From Candidatus Aalborgicola defluviihabitans (GTDB lineage Bacteria > Pseudomonadota > Gammaproteobacteria > Burkholderiales > Burkholderiaceae_C), in NCBI GenBank assembly GCA_016705575.1, contig JADIXX010000001.1, positions 496,001 through 560,000 on the forward strand: a stretch of 64,000 nucleotides of DNA. Reading direction: 5' to 3'. The notes beneath the pieces are model-generated. The model was given only the letters and a program-made list of their open reading frames with translations. It ran no database searches and was not told the origin of the DNA. Position 1 is the first letter of the stretch. Every line of letters begins with the position of its first letter. The position numbers were made by a program, and so were the translations under genes. Shown one piece after another: positions 33,264 to 42,496 of this stretch.

Positions 33264-35363
33264 ATGACCGCCCAATACCAAGTCCACGGCGACGTCGCCG
33301 TCATCACTCTCAACAACCCGCCAGTCAACGGTCTGGGTCTCTCGACTCGGCTAGGCATTACGGATGGTGTGGCCAAGGCCAATGCCGATGCAGCCGTCAA
33401 AGCCATTGTCGTGACGGGCGCCGGTGGAGCCTTCTCCGGCGGTGCCGACATCAAGGAATTCGGATCGCCGAAGGCACTACAAGAACCCAATCTGATCAGC
33501 GTCATTGGCGTACTGGAAAATTCCGCCAAACCAATTGTGGCGGCGATTCATACTGTTGCCATGGGCGGTGGCCTTGAACTGGCACTGGGTTGCCACTACC
33601 GCATTGCAGCGCCTGGCGCCAGCATTGCACTGCCCGAAGTCAAGCTGGGCCTCATTCCCGGTGCTGGTGGCACACAGCGCTTGCCACGCGTATTGGGCGT
33701 GGAGCCGGCGCTGAACATGATCGTCAGCGGCGAACCCATCAAGAGCGAAATGCTGGCGATGTTGCCCGGCCAGAAGCTGTTCGACAAAATGGCGGCATCC
33801 ACCGCATCGCTGGCGGAAGAAGCCCTGGCCTTTGCCCGATCTGTGGCCGACGTGCGTCCCATGCCTGTTGTGCGCAATATGCCCTGCAAGCATCCCCAGG
33901 GCGATGCCTATTTCCAATTTGCCCGCAACATGGTCAAGGGCATGTCCAAGAATTTCCCGGCGCCCGCCAAATGTGTGGATGCCGTAGAAGCCGCCACCAA
34001 GAACAAATTTGATGCTGGCATGGCAGTGGAACGCGAGATCTTCATCAATTTGATGCTGACACCCGAGAGCAAGTCCCTGCGCCACCTGTTCTTGTCCGAA
34101 CGGGCTGCATCCAAGATTCCCGATGTGCCATCGGACACCCCGCAACGCGACATCAAATCCGTGGCCATCATTGGCGCTGGCACCATGGGTGGCGGTATTG
34201 CCATGAACTTCTTGAACGCGGGCATTCCCGTCAAGATGCTGGAAATGAAGCAAGAAGCGCTGGACCGTGGCGTGGCCACCATCCGCAAAAACTACGAAGC
34301 CCAGGTCACCAAGAAGAAACTTAAGCAAGACAAGTACGAGCAGCGCATGAGCCTGCTGACCACCACACTGAGCTACGACGACCTGACCGGCACCGATATG
34401 GTGATCGAAGCTGTGTTTGAAGAAATCGGCGTGAAAGAGACCGTGTTCAAGGAATTGGACCGCGTGATGAAGCCCGGTGCCATTCTGGCCTCCAACACCT
34501 CCACACTCGATGTCAACAAAATCGCCTCCTTTACCAATCGTCCACAAGACGTGGTGGGGCTGCACTTCTTCAGCCCCGCCAACGTGATGAAGCTGCTGGA
34601 AGTGGTGCGTGGCGAGAAGACCGCCAAGGACGTCATGGCCACTGTCATGGCAGTCGCCAAGAAGATCAAAAAGACGGCAGTGGTGTCCGGTGTGTGCGAC
34701 GGCTTCATTGGCAACCGCATGATCGAGCAATATGGCCGTCAAGGTGGCTTCTTGCTGGACGAGGGCTGCACCCCCGCACAGGTGGACAAGGCTATGGAAA
34801 AATTTGGCATGGCCATGGGCCCATTCCGCATGGGTGACTTGGCGGGTAACGATATTGGCTGGGCCATCCGCAAGCGCCGCTACAGCGAAAAGCCCCACAT
34901 GAAATACAGCAAAACGGCTGACTTGTTGTGCGAAAAGGGCCGCTTTGGCCAGAAAACTGGCGCCGGCTGGTACGACTATGTGCCCGGCAAACGCGACGCC
35001 ATTCCCAATGCAGAAGTGGTGGCCATGATTGAAGCCCACCGCAAGGCCATTGGCATCACACCACGCAAAATTTCGGATGAAGAAATTGTGCAACGTCTGG
35101 TGTTCAGCCTGGTCAATGAGGCCGCGCATATTCTGGAAGAGGGCATTGCCAACAAGGCAAGTGACATCGACATCGTCTACATCTTTGGCTATGGTTTCCC
35201 TGCGCACCGTGGTGGCCCGATGAACTATGCCGATCAGGTCGGCCTGTTCAATGTGGTCCAAGCCATGAACCGCTTCGCCCAGAATCCGCTGGATGATGCC
35301 AAGTTCTGGCAGCCTGCGCCGCTTTTGGCGAAGTTGGTTGCTGAAGGCAAGACCTTTAACTGA
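33264..35363 (+). CDS. Bifunctional enoyl-CoA hydratase / 3-hydroxyacyl-CoA dehydrogenase
   Basis: 699 residues. N-terminal crotonase domain (about 1-190): VTGAGGAFSGGADIKEFGSP, TVAMGGGLELALGCHYRIAA, PEVKLGLIPGAGGTQRLPRV with both catalytic Glu. Then the NAD-binding fold (AIIGAGTMGGGIAMNFLNAG, about 300) and the dehydrogenase C-terminal domain (ASNTSTLDVNKIASF, VVGLHFFSPANVMKLLEVVR, GFIGNRMIEQYGRQ). Catalyses steps two and three of beta-oxidation. Probably one unit with the downstream M20 hydrolase and thiolase genes (gaps 17 and 23 bases). Confidence 0.93.
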   Translation: MTAQYQVHGDVAVITLNNPPVNGLGLSTRLGITDGVAKANADAAVKAIVVTGAGGAFSGGADIKEFGSPKALQEPNLISVIGVLENSAKPIVAAIHTVAMGGGLELALGCHYRIAAPGASIALPEVKLGLIPGAGGTQRLPRVLGVEPALNMIVSGEPIKSEMLAMLPGQKLFDKMAASTASLAEEALAFARSVADVRPMPVVRNMPCKHPQGDAYFQFARNMVKGMSKNFPAPAKCVDAVEAATKNKFDAGMAVEREIFINLMLTPESKSLRHLFLSERAASKIPDVPSDTPQRDIKSVAIIGAGTMGGGIAMNFLNAGIPVKMLEMKQEALDRGVATIRKNYEAQVTKKKLKQDKYEQRMSLLTTTLSYDDLTGTDMVIEAVFEEIGVKETVFKELDRVMKPGAILASNTSTLDVNKIASFTNRPQDVVGLHFFSPANVMKLLEVVRGEKTAKDVMATVMAVAKKIKKTAVVSGVCDGFIGNRMIEQYGRQGGFLLDEGCTPAQVDKAMEKFGMAMGPFRMGDLAGNDIGWAIRKRRYSEKPHMKYSKTADLLCEKGRFGQKTGAGWYDYVPGKRDAIPNAEVVAMIEAHRKAIGITPRKISDEEIVQRLVFSLVNEAAHILEEGIANKASDIDIVYIFGYGFPAHRGGPMNYADQVGLFNVVQAMNRFAQNPLDDAKFWQPAPLLAKLVAEGKTFN

Positions 35364-35380
35364 ACGCAGCAGAGCACACC

Positions 35381-36874
35381 ATGATCCGCAAATTCGCTCT
35401 GTTTGTGTTGGCATTGTTGGTGCTGTTGGCCGCGGTGGTGGGCATCAACACGGTGCGCAAGGGCTCGCGCCAAATGGACGTGGCGGCAGTGGCACCGGTT
35501 GCTGTGGACGAAGCCGGTGCCAGTGCGCGCCTGGGTGAGGCGGTGCGCTTGCGCACCGTGTCATCCCGCGACGATGCCAGCCTGAACGCGGACCAGTTCC
35601 GCCAGCTGCACAGCCTGTTGCAGGCACGCTTTCCCAAGGCACATGCCGTGCTCAAGCGTGAACTGATTGGCGAGTTGAGCGTGCTCTACACCTGGGAAGG
35701 CAGCAACCCCAAGGCGCCACCCATCCTGTTGCTTGCACACCAGGACGTGGTGCCGGTTGCGCCTGGTACCGAGGGTGATTGGCAAGTTGCGCCGTTCAGT
35801 GGTGAGGTGAAGGATGGCTTTGTCTGGGGCCGGGGCTCCTGGGACGACAAGGGCAACCTGATGTCGCAGATGGAAGCGGTCGAGATGCTCGTGGCCAGTG
35901 GCTACAAGCCCGAGCGGACCGTCTATTTGGCCTATGGGGCCGATGAAGAAGTTAGCGGTCTGCGCGGAGCTGCCAAAATTGCGGCTGTACTCAAGGAGCG
36001 CAATATTCGTCTGGACTTCGTCATTGATGAAGGTTTGTTGGTGCTAGACGGCATCCTGCCTGGCCTGACCAAGCCGGCGGCATTGATTGGTGTGGCCGAG
36101 AAAGGTTACCTGTCCGTGGTCCTGAAAATGGCCGCCACGCCAGGGCACTCTTCCATGCCACCCAAGAAGGGCACCAGCGCCATTGCCATGATGAGTGCGG
36201 CCCTCAAGCGCCTTGACGATGAACAGTTGCCGGGTGGCATTCGCGGCGTGGCGGGTGAAATGTTCGACACGCTGGCGCCCGAAATGGGCGGCTTCTCGCG
36301 CGTGGCCTTGTCCAACCTGTGGCTGTTTGGCCCGGTGGTGCAAAAACAGCTGGAGGGCGCTGGCAGCACCAATGCCATGCTGCGCACCACCACGGCGCTG
36401 ACCATTGTGAATGCGGGCAACAAGGAAAACGTATTGCCCGGACGCGCCGAGGCAACAGTCAACTTCCGCATCCTGCCGGGTGACACCAAAGAGCAGGTTA
36501 TGGAGCATGTGCGCAAGGAAGTCGGGCAGGCCGTTGGGGCCGATAAATTTGAGCTGATGGCCTTGCCGGGCGCAGTGGATGCATCCAAAGTGGCGCCCAC
36601 CGACTCGGCACAGTACCGCCTGCTCGACAAGACCATTCATGAAGTGTTTCCCGGCGTGCTGGTGGCACCGGGCCTGATGATTGCAGCGACTGACTCCGTT
36701 CATTTCGGTGAGATCAGCGACCATATCTTCAAGTTCTCCCCGGTGCGCGCGAACGCCGAAGACTTAAAACGTTTCCACGGCACCAACGAGCGCCTCTCAG
36801 TTGCCAATTACGCAGAAGCCATCCGCTTCTACCACCGTTTGATTAGCGAGGGTGCTAAGGCGCCCAAACCCTGA
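35381..36874 (+). CDS. Membrane-anchored M20 metallopeptidase, CPS1/PM20D1-like
   Basis: 497 residues. An N-terminal helix (about 4-22) anchors the enzyme to the inner membrane. Dinuclear zinc ligands are all present: LLLAHQDVVPV (His, Asp), WGRGSWDDKGNL (Asp), AYGADEEVSG (Glu pair), VIDEGLL and AATDSVHFG (last His). This set is that of yeast carboxypeptidase S and PM20D1, which cleaves N-fatty-acyl amino acids. Its place between the fadB-like and thiolase genes suggests an acylated amino acid or amide as substrate; that is inference. Confidence 0.88.
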   Translation: MIRKFALFVLALLVLLAAVVGINTVRKGSRQMDVAAVAPVAVDEAGASARLGEAVRLRTVSSRDDASLNADQFRQLHSLLQARFPKAHAVLKRELIGELSVLYTWEGSNPKAPPILLLAHQDVVPVAPGTEGDWQVAPFSGEVKDGFVWGRGSWDDKGNLMSQMEAVEMLVASGYKPERTVYLAYGADEEVSGLRGAAKIAAVLKERNIRLDFVIDEGLLVLDGILPGLTKPAALIGVAEKGYLSVVLKMAATPGHSSMPPKKGTSAIAMMSAALKRLDDEQLPGGIRGVAGEMFDTLAPEMGGFSRVALSNLWLFGPVVQKQLEGAGSTNAMLRTTTALTIVNAGNKENVLPGRAEATVNFRILPGDTKEQVMEHVRKEVGQAVGADKFELMALPGAVDASKVAPTDSAQYRLLDKTIHEVFPGVLVAPGLMIAATDSVHFGEISDHIFKFSPVRANAEDLKRFHGTNERLSVANYAEAIRFYHRLISEGAKAPKP

Positions 36875-36897
36875 ATTCCATTAGAAAAGGACTGACC

Positions 36898-38073
36898 ATG
36901 ACATCCGCAGTAATCGTATCGACCGCCCGCACCCCGCTTGCCAAGAGCTGGAAAGGTTCGTTCAACATGACCCATGGTGCCACGCTGGGTGGCCACGCCG
37001 TGGAGCACGCCATTAAGCGCGCCGGCATTGAGGCGGTCGAGGTGGACGACGTCATCATGGGCTGTGCCACGCCCGAAGGCGCCACCGGCGCCAACATCGC
37101 ACGCCAAATCGCGCTACGTGCGGGCTGCCCCGTCACCACCTCGGGCATGACCGTCAACCGCTTTTGCTCCTCCGGTTTGCAGACCATTGCCATCGCCGCG
37201 CAACGCATCATTGCCAATGAAGGCGATATCTATGTGGCTGGCGGTGTGGAAGCCATCTCTTGCGTGCAGCAAGAGATGAACACGCACATGCTCAATGACC
37301 CCTGGCTGGTCAAGAACAAGCCCGAGATCTACTGGAACATGCTGCAAACCGCTGAGAACGTGGCCAAGCGCTACAACATTGGCCGGGACGCCATGGACGA
37401 ATACGGTGCCGCCAGCCAGCAAAGGGCTACTGCGGCGCTGGAAGCCGGTTTGTTCAAAGCCGAAATTGCCCCCATCACTGTGACTATGGGTGTGGCCGAC
37501 AAGGTTATGGGTTTGATGACCAAGCAAGTCACCGTGAGTGATGACGAAGGCATCCGCGCCGGTACCACCAAGGAAGGCATCAGCGGCCTGCGTTCTGCCG
37601 TGCCCGGTGGCCTGATCACTGCGGGTAATGCCAGCCAGTTTTCGGATGGCGGTGGCGCCGTGGTGGTGATGCACGAAAAAATTGCCGAGCAAAAGGGCCT
37701 CAAGCCCCTGGGCCGTTTCCTGGGCTTTGCTGTGGCCGGTTGCGAGCCGGACGAAATGGGTATTGGCCCGGTCTATGCCATTCCCAAGGTGCTGGCGCGG
37801 CTGGGTCTGAAGGTCAGCGACATCGACCTGTGGGAACTGAATGAAGCGTTTGCCGTTCAGGTGATCTATTGCCGTGACAAGCTGGGTATTCCGGCGGACA
37901 GGCTCAACGTCAACGGCGGCGCCATTGCGGTGGGCCACCCTTACGGTGTCAGCGGCCAGCGCCTGACTGGCCACGCGCTGATCGAAGGCAAGCGCCGTGG
38001 CGCCAAGCGGGTTTGCGTGACCATGTGCATTGGCGGTGGCATGGGTGCCGCCGGCATCTTTGAAGTGCTGTAA
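36898..38073 (+). CDS. Acetyl-CoA C-acyltransferase (thiolase)
   Basis: 391 residues; GAAAAGGAC near the start. Nucleophile Cys in MTVNRFCSSGLQTIAIAAQR, catalytic His in NGGAIAVGHPYGVSGQRLTG, and second Cys in RVCVTMCIGGGMGAAG. Performs the thiolytic step of beta-oxidation after the FadB-like enzyme. The stop TAA abuts the stop of the convergent hsp15 gene at 38074. Confidence 0.93.
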   Translation: MTSAVIVSTARTPLAKSWKGSFNMTHGATLGGHAVEHAIKRAGIEAVEVDDVIMGCATPEGATGANIARQIALRAGCPVTTSGMTVNRFCSSGLQTIAIAAQRIIANEGDIYVAGGVEAISCVQQEMNTHMLNDPWLVKNKPEIYWNMLQTAENVAKRYNIGRDAMDEYGAASQQRATAALEAGLFKAEIAPITVTMGVADKVMGLMTKQVTVSDDEGIRAGTTKEGISGLRSAVPGGLITAGNASQFSDGGGAVVVMHEKIAEQKGLKPLGRFLGFAVAGCEPDEMGIGPVYAIPKVLARLGLKVSDIDLWELNEAFAVQVIYCRDKLGIPADRLNVNGGAIAVGHPYGVSGQRLTGHALIEGKRRGAKRVCVTMCIGGGMGAAGIFEVL

Positions 38074-38457
38074 CTAACGGTCACCCCAGGTCTTCTCCAG
38101 CGCGCGCCTGTCGCGCTTGGTGGGGCGACCATGCTCCAGGGTGTGGGCGGGTTCGGGGTTCAGGCGCCTGTGCTCGGCGGCTTGCGCCCGTTGAGCCAGG
38201 CTTTCAGGGGTTTCGGTGTAAAGCTGTTGCGCCACAGGTGCGGGGCCGCGTTGTTCGCTGATCCCCTTTACCACCACCTCATGCGATATCTTTGCCTGCC
38301 AAACGGTCAGTACATCCCCCACACGTACCTCCTTGGAGGGCTTGAGGGCCTGCTGGCCCATGAGTACATGGCCACGGTTGACGGCTTCAGTGGCCAGTGA
38401 GCGTGTCTTGAAAAAGCGTGCGGCCCACAGCCATTTGTCGATTCGGGTGGATTCCAT
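38074..38457 (-). CDS. hslR: Hsp15-like S4 RNA-binding protein
   Basis: 127 residues from MESTRIDKWLWAARFFKTRS. S4 domain (about 1-65; ATEAVNRGHVLMGQQALKPS, VGDVLTVWQ) and a basic C-terminal tail (GRPTKRDRRALEKTWGDR). Hsp15 binds stalled 50S subunits that carry nascent peptidyl-tRNA during heat stress. Monocistronic, convergent with the thiolase gene. Confidence 0.88.
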   Translation of the reverse strand: MESTRIDKWLWAARFFKTRSLATEAVNRGHVLMGQQALKPSKEVRVGDVLTVWQAKISHEVVVKGISEQRGPAPVAQQLYTETPESLAQRAQAAEHRRLNPEPAHTLEHGRPTKRDRRALEKTWGDR

Positions 38458-38549
38458 GGTTACAGTGTTGTACGGCCCAATGTTACCGTCTAACCTTATC
38501 AAGCAGTTTCGCGCCATTGCGTCCGGCACCCGGTTAGTTGGTGGACTGT

Positions 38550-38605
38550 TAAATTGGCCTCTAGCCCTCGTGGAATATACGCAAGGCACTATAAAGATAA
38601 TAGTA
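38550..38605 (-). repeat. Dispersed repeat, copy D (intergenic)
   Basis: Minus strand: TTACTATTATCTTTATAGTG, then TATTCCACGAGGGCTAGAGG and CCAATTTA. One of the copies closest to the consensus; lies between the divergent hslR and sigma-54 activator genes, 57 bases before the activator start. Confidence 0.85.
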
Positions 38606-38662
38606 AATCATTGTTCTGCCTATCCCGCGGACATGGGCAACCCGGCGCGTTAACATTCGCCC

Positions 38663-40147
38663 ATGGAAAACACGGATACCCTGCCGCGCGACGCCCAGAG
38701 CATTCTGGAGCTGGCAGCGCGCTCCATGTTCGACCTGTTTGCCAACGCCAGCGAAGGCATGATGCTGGTGGACCGCGCTGCCCGCGTGGTCTGGATCAAC
38801 GATCAATACAAACGATTCCTGCCGGCCTTGGGGTATGAGCGGGCAGAAGATTTTGTTGGCCACCTAGTGTCGGAGGTGGTGCAAAACACCCAAATGCACC
38901 ATGTGCTGGAAACTGGCAAGCCCATCCTGATTGACCTGCTGACCAACCGTGCCGGCACCTTTGTGGTCAGCCGCATTCCGCTGCGCGATGCGGCGGGGCA
39001 GGTGATTGGTGCGCTGGGCATTGTGCTGTTCGACCATCCAGAGACGACGCTGCAGCCGCTGATCGAGAAATTTGCGCGGCTTCAGCGCGACCTTGACGAC
39101 GCCAGGCGTGAACTTGCCAGTCAACGCCTACAAGGCAGCGGGCAACGCCAGTCCAAATACACCTTTGCCAGCTTTGTGGGGCAAAGCCCCGCCGCAGTCG
39201 AGGTCAAGCGCCAGGCGCGCCGGGCAGCGCAGTCCAGTAGTCCGGTTCTGCTGTTGGGAGAAACCGGCACCGGCAAAGAACTGTTGGCCCATGCCATTCA
39301 TGCAGCGTCGTCACGCGCCAAAGCCGCATTTATCAGTGTCAATATTGCGGCAGTGCCCGAGTCCCTGCTGGAGGCCGAGTTTTTTGGTTATGCGCCGGGC
39401 GCCTTTACCGGGGCCGACCGCAAGGGGCGCGATGGCAAGTTTTTGCTGGCCAGTGGGGGAACCCTGTTTCTCGATGAAATTGGCGATATGCCGCAGGCCT
39501 TGCAAAGCAAGCTGCTGCGTGCGCTGCAGGAGGGCGAGATTGAGCCCCTGGGCTCCAACAAGCTGCTGCAAATCAACGTGCGGGTGATTGCCGCCACCTC
39601 GCGCGATCTTGCCCAGCTGGTGCGCGAGGGAACATTTCGGGAAGACCTGTTTTACCGCCTCAACGTGTTGCCCGTTCGCGTGCCGCCCCTGCGCGAGCGC
39701 CGCGCCGACATTGCCGCATTGTTGGAGGTACTGGGTGAAGACGTGGCCCTGCGCAGTGGGTTGCCTTCCCCCGAGCTCAGCCGCGAGGCGTTGGGCCTGC
39801 TGGAAGCACAGCTCTGGCGTGGCAATATCCGCGAACTGCGTAACGTGTTGGAGCAGGCCGCTATGCGCAGCGAGTCTCACCGTATTGAGGTGCAGGCCAT
39901 TGAAGCCGTCTTGCGTGAGTCCGGTTTACCGCCACTGACCGCAGCCGCCGTGCAGCCGGACTTGGCCGTGCCACCAACGGTAAATCCGGCGCCGGATGCG
40001 GCTGGTCTGCTACGTCCGCTGGCGGTGCAGGTGGCTGAGTTGGAGGCTCGCGCGATTCAGGCAGCTTTGGCTGCACACAAAGGCAATAAAGTGGCTGCTG
40101 CGAAAGCGTTGGGCATTGCCCGCGCTACGCTGTACGGACGATTGTAA
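38663..40147 (+). CDS. Sigma-54-dependent activator, PAS-AAA-Fis
   Basis: 494 residues. N-terminal PAS domain (about 15-125; NASEGMMLVDRAARVVWIND), short coiled linker, AAA+ domain (about 170-400) with Walker A LLLGETGTGKELLAHAIH, the sigma-54 contact loop FGYAPGAFTGADRKGRDGKF (GAFTGA) and Walker B GGTLFLDEIGDM, then a Fis-type helix-turn-helix at the end (AAKALGIARATLYGRL). It probably senses a small ligand through PAS and activates the -24/-12 promoter at 40270 for the following transporter operon. A direct repeat ATTAGACA in the gap is a candidate binding site. Confidence 0.92.
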   Translation: MENTDTLPRDAQSILELAARSMFDLFANASEGMMLVDRAARVVWINDQYKRFLPALGYERAEDFVGHLVSEVVQNTQMHHVLETGKPILIDLLTNRAGTFVVSRIPLRDAAGQVIGALGIVLFDHPETTLQPLIEKFARLQRDLDDARRELASQRLQGSGQRQSKYTFASFVGQSPAAVEVKRQARRAAQSSSPVLLLGETGTGKELLAHAIHAASSRAKAAFISVNIAAVPESLLEAEFFGYAPGAFTGADRKGRDGKFLLASGGTLFLDEIGDMPQALQSKLLRALQEGEIEPLGSNKLLQINVRVIAATSRDLAQLVREGTFREDLFYRLNVLPVRVPPLRERRADIAALLEVLGEDVALRSGLPSPELSREALGLLEAQLWRGNIRELRNVLEQAAMRSESHRIEVQAIEAVLRESGLPPLTAAAVQPDLAVPPTVNPAPDAAGLLRPLAVQVAELEARAIQAALAAHKGNKVAAAKALGIARATLYGRL

Positions 40148-40178
40148 TATGTTCAATATAAATACATATCGTCCAAAA

Positions 40179-40210
40179 ATTAGACAATTTAATTGTATTT
40201 AAATTAGACA
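40179..40210 (+). promoter_or_regulatory. Candidate upstream activator sites (ATTAGACA direct repeat)
   Basis: ATTAGACA at 40179-40186 and 40203-40210, 24 bases apart, in a strongly AT-rich stretch; a weaker GTTAGAAA follows at 40233. They lie about 60-90 bases upstream of the -24/-12 promoter, the normal distance for enhancer sites of sigma-54 activators. Confidence 0.45.
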
Positions 40211-40269
40211 TTAGTTCAAATTCTTGACTGATGTTAGAAAATAGCCAATGAAATCAAGGCCTCTTCATC

Positions 40270-40285
40270 TGGCATGAATCATGCT
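40270..40285 (+). promoter_or_regulatory. Sigma-54 (-24/-12) promoter
   Basis: TGGCATGAATCATGCT fits TGGCACG-N4-TTGCW, with the invariant GG (40271-40272) and GC (40283-40284) at the exact spacing. Transcription should start near 40296, 28 bases before the start codon of the binding-protein gene. Confidence 0.75.
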
Positions 40286-40323
40286 GAACCATGCCGGGTT
40301 CACTATTACTACAGGAGACATGC

Positions 40324-41541
40324 ATGCATCCCATCCATCTGAAAGCTGCAGCCACTCGCACGGCACTGATCGCTGCTGGCCTGTGCGCAGCCGTTGTCGG
40401 CAGCACTGCCTTTGCTCAATCTGGGGAAATCAAAATTGCCCACATTTACAGCAAGACCGGTCCGTTGGAGGCCTATGGCAAACAGACGCAAACGGGTCTG
40501 CAAATGGGTTTGGAATACGCCACTGAAGGCACCATGATGGTGGCTGGCAAGAAGATTGTGCTGATGGAGCGTGACGACCAGGGCAAACCAGACCTTGGCA
40601 AGAGCCTGCTGGCAGCTGCCTACGCGGACGACAAGGCCGACATTGCGGTCGGCCCGACCTCGTCGGGCGTGGCGCTTGCCATGTTGCCGGTCGCTGAGGA
40701 GTACAAAAAAATTCTGTTGGTCGAGCCCGCTGTGGCCGACTCCATTACCGGTGACAAGTGGAACAAGTACATCTTCCGCACTGGTCGCAACTCCAGCCAG
40801 GACGCCATCAGCAACGCCACGGCCATGGACAAGGATGGCGTCACCGTGGCCACGCTGGCCCAGGACTATGCCTTTGGCCGTGACGGCGTGAAAGCTTTCA
40901 AGGACAACCTCAAGCACGCCAAGATCGGGCACGAGGAATACCTGCCGCAAAACACGACCGACTTTACCGCTGGCATTCAACGCATCGTGGATGCGTTGAA
41001 GGACAAGCCCGGCAAGAAGGCGATCGAAGTTATCTGGGCCGGTGGTACGCCACCCTTCAACGCGCTGGCAGCGCAAGACCTGAAAAAACGGTACGGCATT
41101 GACGTCTTCTCCGGTGGCAATATCCTGCCGGCCATGGCGGCGTACAAAAACTTTCCGGGTATGGAAGGTGCAACCTACTATTACTTCGGCATTCCCAAGA
41201 ACCCTGTCAATGACGCCTTGGTCGCCGCACACTACAAGGCATACAAGACACCACCAGATTTCTTTACCGCTGGTGGCTTCTCCGCAGCCATGGCGTTGGT
41301 GACGGCGCTCAAAAAGACCCATGGCGACACCAAGACCAACAACTTGATCAAGACCATGGAAGGCATGAGCTTTGACACACCCAAGGGCAAGATGACTTTC
41401 CGCAAGGAAGATCATCAGGCAATGCAAAGCATGTACCACTTCAAGATCAAGAACGATCCAGCCTTTGCCTGGGGCGTGCCTGAGTTGGTGCACGAAATCA
41501 AGGCGGAAGAGATGAATATTCCTATCCGCAATCAGCGCTAA
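40324..41541 (+). CDS. Periplasmic binding protein of LIV ABC transporter 2
   Basis: 405 residues from ATG 40324, GGAG 7 bases upstream. Signal peptide (...AAVVGSTAFAQ), then IKIAHIYSKTGPLEAYGKQT, LMERDDQGKPDLGKSLLAAA, PTSSGVALAMLPVAEEYKKI and DGVTVATLAQDYAFGRDGVK. Type I binding fold of amide/branched-chain type; ligand not deducible. First gene of the sigma-54-driven operon; two stem-loops behind it probably stabilise its message relative to the permease genes. Confidence 0.9.
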   Translation: MHPIHLKAAATRTALIAAGLCAAVVGSTAFAQSGEIKIAHIYSKTGPLEAYGKQTQTGLQMGLEYATEGTMMVAGKKIVLMERDDQGKPDLGKSLLAAAYADDKADIAVGPTSSGVALAMLPVAEEYKKILLVEPAVADSITGDKWNKYIFRTGRNSSQDAISNATAMDKDGVTVATLAQDYAFGRDGVKAFKDNLKHAKIGHEEYLPQNTTDFTAGIQRIVDALKDKPGKKAIEVIWAGGTPPFNALAAQDLKKRYGIDVFSGGNILPAMAAYKNFPGMEGATYYYFGIPKNPVNDALVAAHYKAYKTPPDFFTAGGFSAAMALVTALKKTHGDTKTNNLIKTMEGMSFDTPKGKMTFRKEDHQAMQSMYHFKIKNDPAFAWGVPELVHEIKAEEMNIPIRNQR

Positions 41542-41571
41542 GCCCGCTGCTTCCGCCCGTTTTTGGGTGGC

Positions 41572-41619
41572 GCCGGCCTCACGCTATTGAGGCCGGCTGG
41601 TCAGGGCTCTTGGCCCTGA
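41572..41619 (+). promoter_or_regulatory. Two tandem stem-loops in the transporter mRNA
   Basis: GCCGGCCTCA-cgctat-TGAGGCCGGC (41572-41597, ten perfect pairs) followed by TCAGGGC-tcttg-GCCCTGA (41601-41619, seven pairs). Neither is followed by a T-run, so processing or 3' protection is more likely than termination. Confidence 0.7.
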
Positions 41620-41695
41620 ATAAATCCTCTGTTCTTCGCTGGAAGCGCATTCATTGATTGCGCCATACCCACCTTTTGCCTAAATACTTTGCGCC

Positions 41696-42496
41696 ATGCT
41701 TGAAACCCGAGACCTGACGATCCGCTTTGGTGGCCACGTCGCTGTCAACGCCGTGAGTTGCGCCTTTGCGCCCGGCACACTGACGGCCATCGTTGGTCCC
41801 AACGGCGCTGGCAAGACGACGTATTTCAACCTTATCTCCGGCCAGCTCAAGGCCTCGGCCGGGCAGGTGTTGTTGGGCGGGCGCGAACTCTCTGGTCTGT
41901 CGGTACCCGAACGCGCGCGGGCCGGGCTTGGACGGGCGTTTCAGCTCACCAACCTGTTCCCACAACTTACGGTGGAGGAAAACGTGCGCCTGGCGGTGCA
42001 AGCGGCACAGCCGGGCCGCCACCGGCGCGGGCTAAACCTGTGGAGCATCTGGAGCGACCACACCGACCTGATTGCGAAGGCCGACGGCATCCTGGCCAGC
42101 GTGGCACTGTTCGATCGCGCGAAAACGCCCGTTGCCAGCCTGCCGCATGGCGATCAGCGCAAGCTCGAAGTGGCACTGTTGATGGCGCTGGACCCGCAGG
42201 TCTATATGTTTGACGAACCCACAGCCGGCATGAGCCACGACGAGGCACCGGTAATCCTGAATCTGATTCGTGAACTGAAGAAAGACAAGAGCAAGATCAT
42301 TTTGCTCGTCGAACACAAGATGGACGTGGTGGGCGAGCTGGCCGACCGCATCATCGTACTCACCAACGGCACGCTGGTGGCCGATGGTCTGCCAGCTGAA
42401 GTGATTGCCTCGCCGGTGGTGCAAGAAGCTTACTTGGGGGTGGCTCCCCCCGATCCCAGGCTTCCCCCTCAAGGCGTAGGGAGCAGTACCCCATGA
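41696..42496 (+). CDS. LIV-type ABC transporter ATPase, LivG family (second cluster)
   Basis: 266 residues. Walker A IVGPNGAGKTTYFNLISG, Q-loop RAFQLTNLFPQLTVEENVRL, signature-equivalent ASLPHGDQRKLEVALLMALD, Walker B VYMFDEPTAGMSHDE, switch LVEHKMDVV. 154 bases behind the binding-protein gene and overlapping livF by 4. The C-terminus ends with a short Pro-rich tail. Confidence 0.92.
   Translation: MLETRDLTIRFGGHVAVNAVSCAFAPGTLTAIVGPNGAGKTTYFNLISGQLKASAGQVLLGGRELSGLSVPERARAGLGRAFQLTNLFPQLTVEENVRLAVQAAQPGRHRRGLNLWSIWSDHTDLIAKADGILASVALFDRAKTPVASLPHGDQRKLEVALLMALDPQVYMFDEPTAGMSHDEAPVILNLIRELKKDKSKIILLVEHKMDVVGELADRIIVLTNGTLVADGLPAEVIASPVVQEAYLGVAPPDPRLPPQGVGSSTP

Noticed and set aside
33477..35414. 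645-codon open frame antisense to the fadB-like gene
   Set aside because: His/Gly/Ala-rich shadow frame; the sense strand encodes an unmistakable enzyme.
36838..36866. GATTAGCGAGGGTGCTAAGG in the M20 gene resembling the repeat core
   Set aside because: One extra base in the core and no matching arms.
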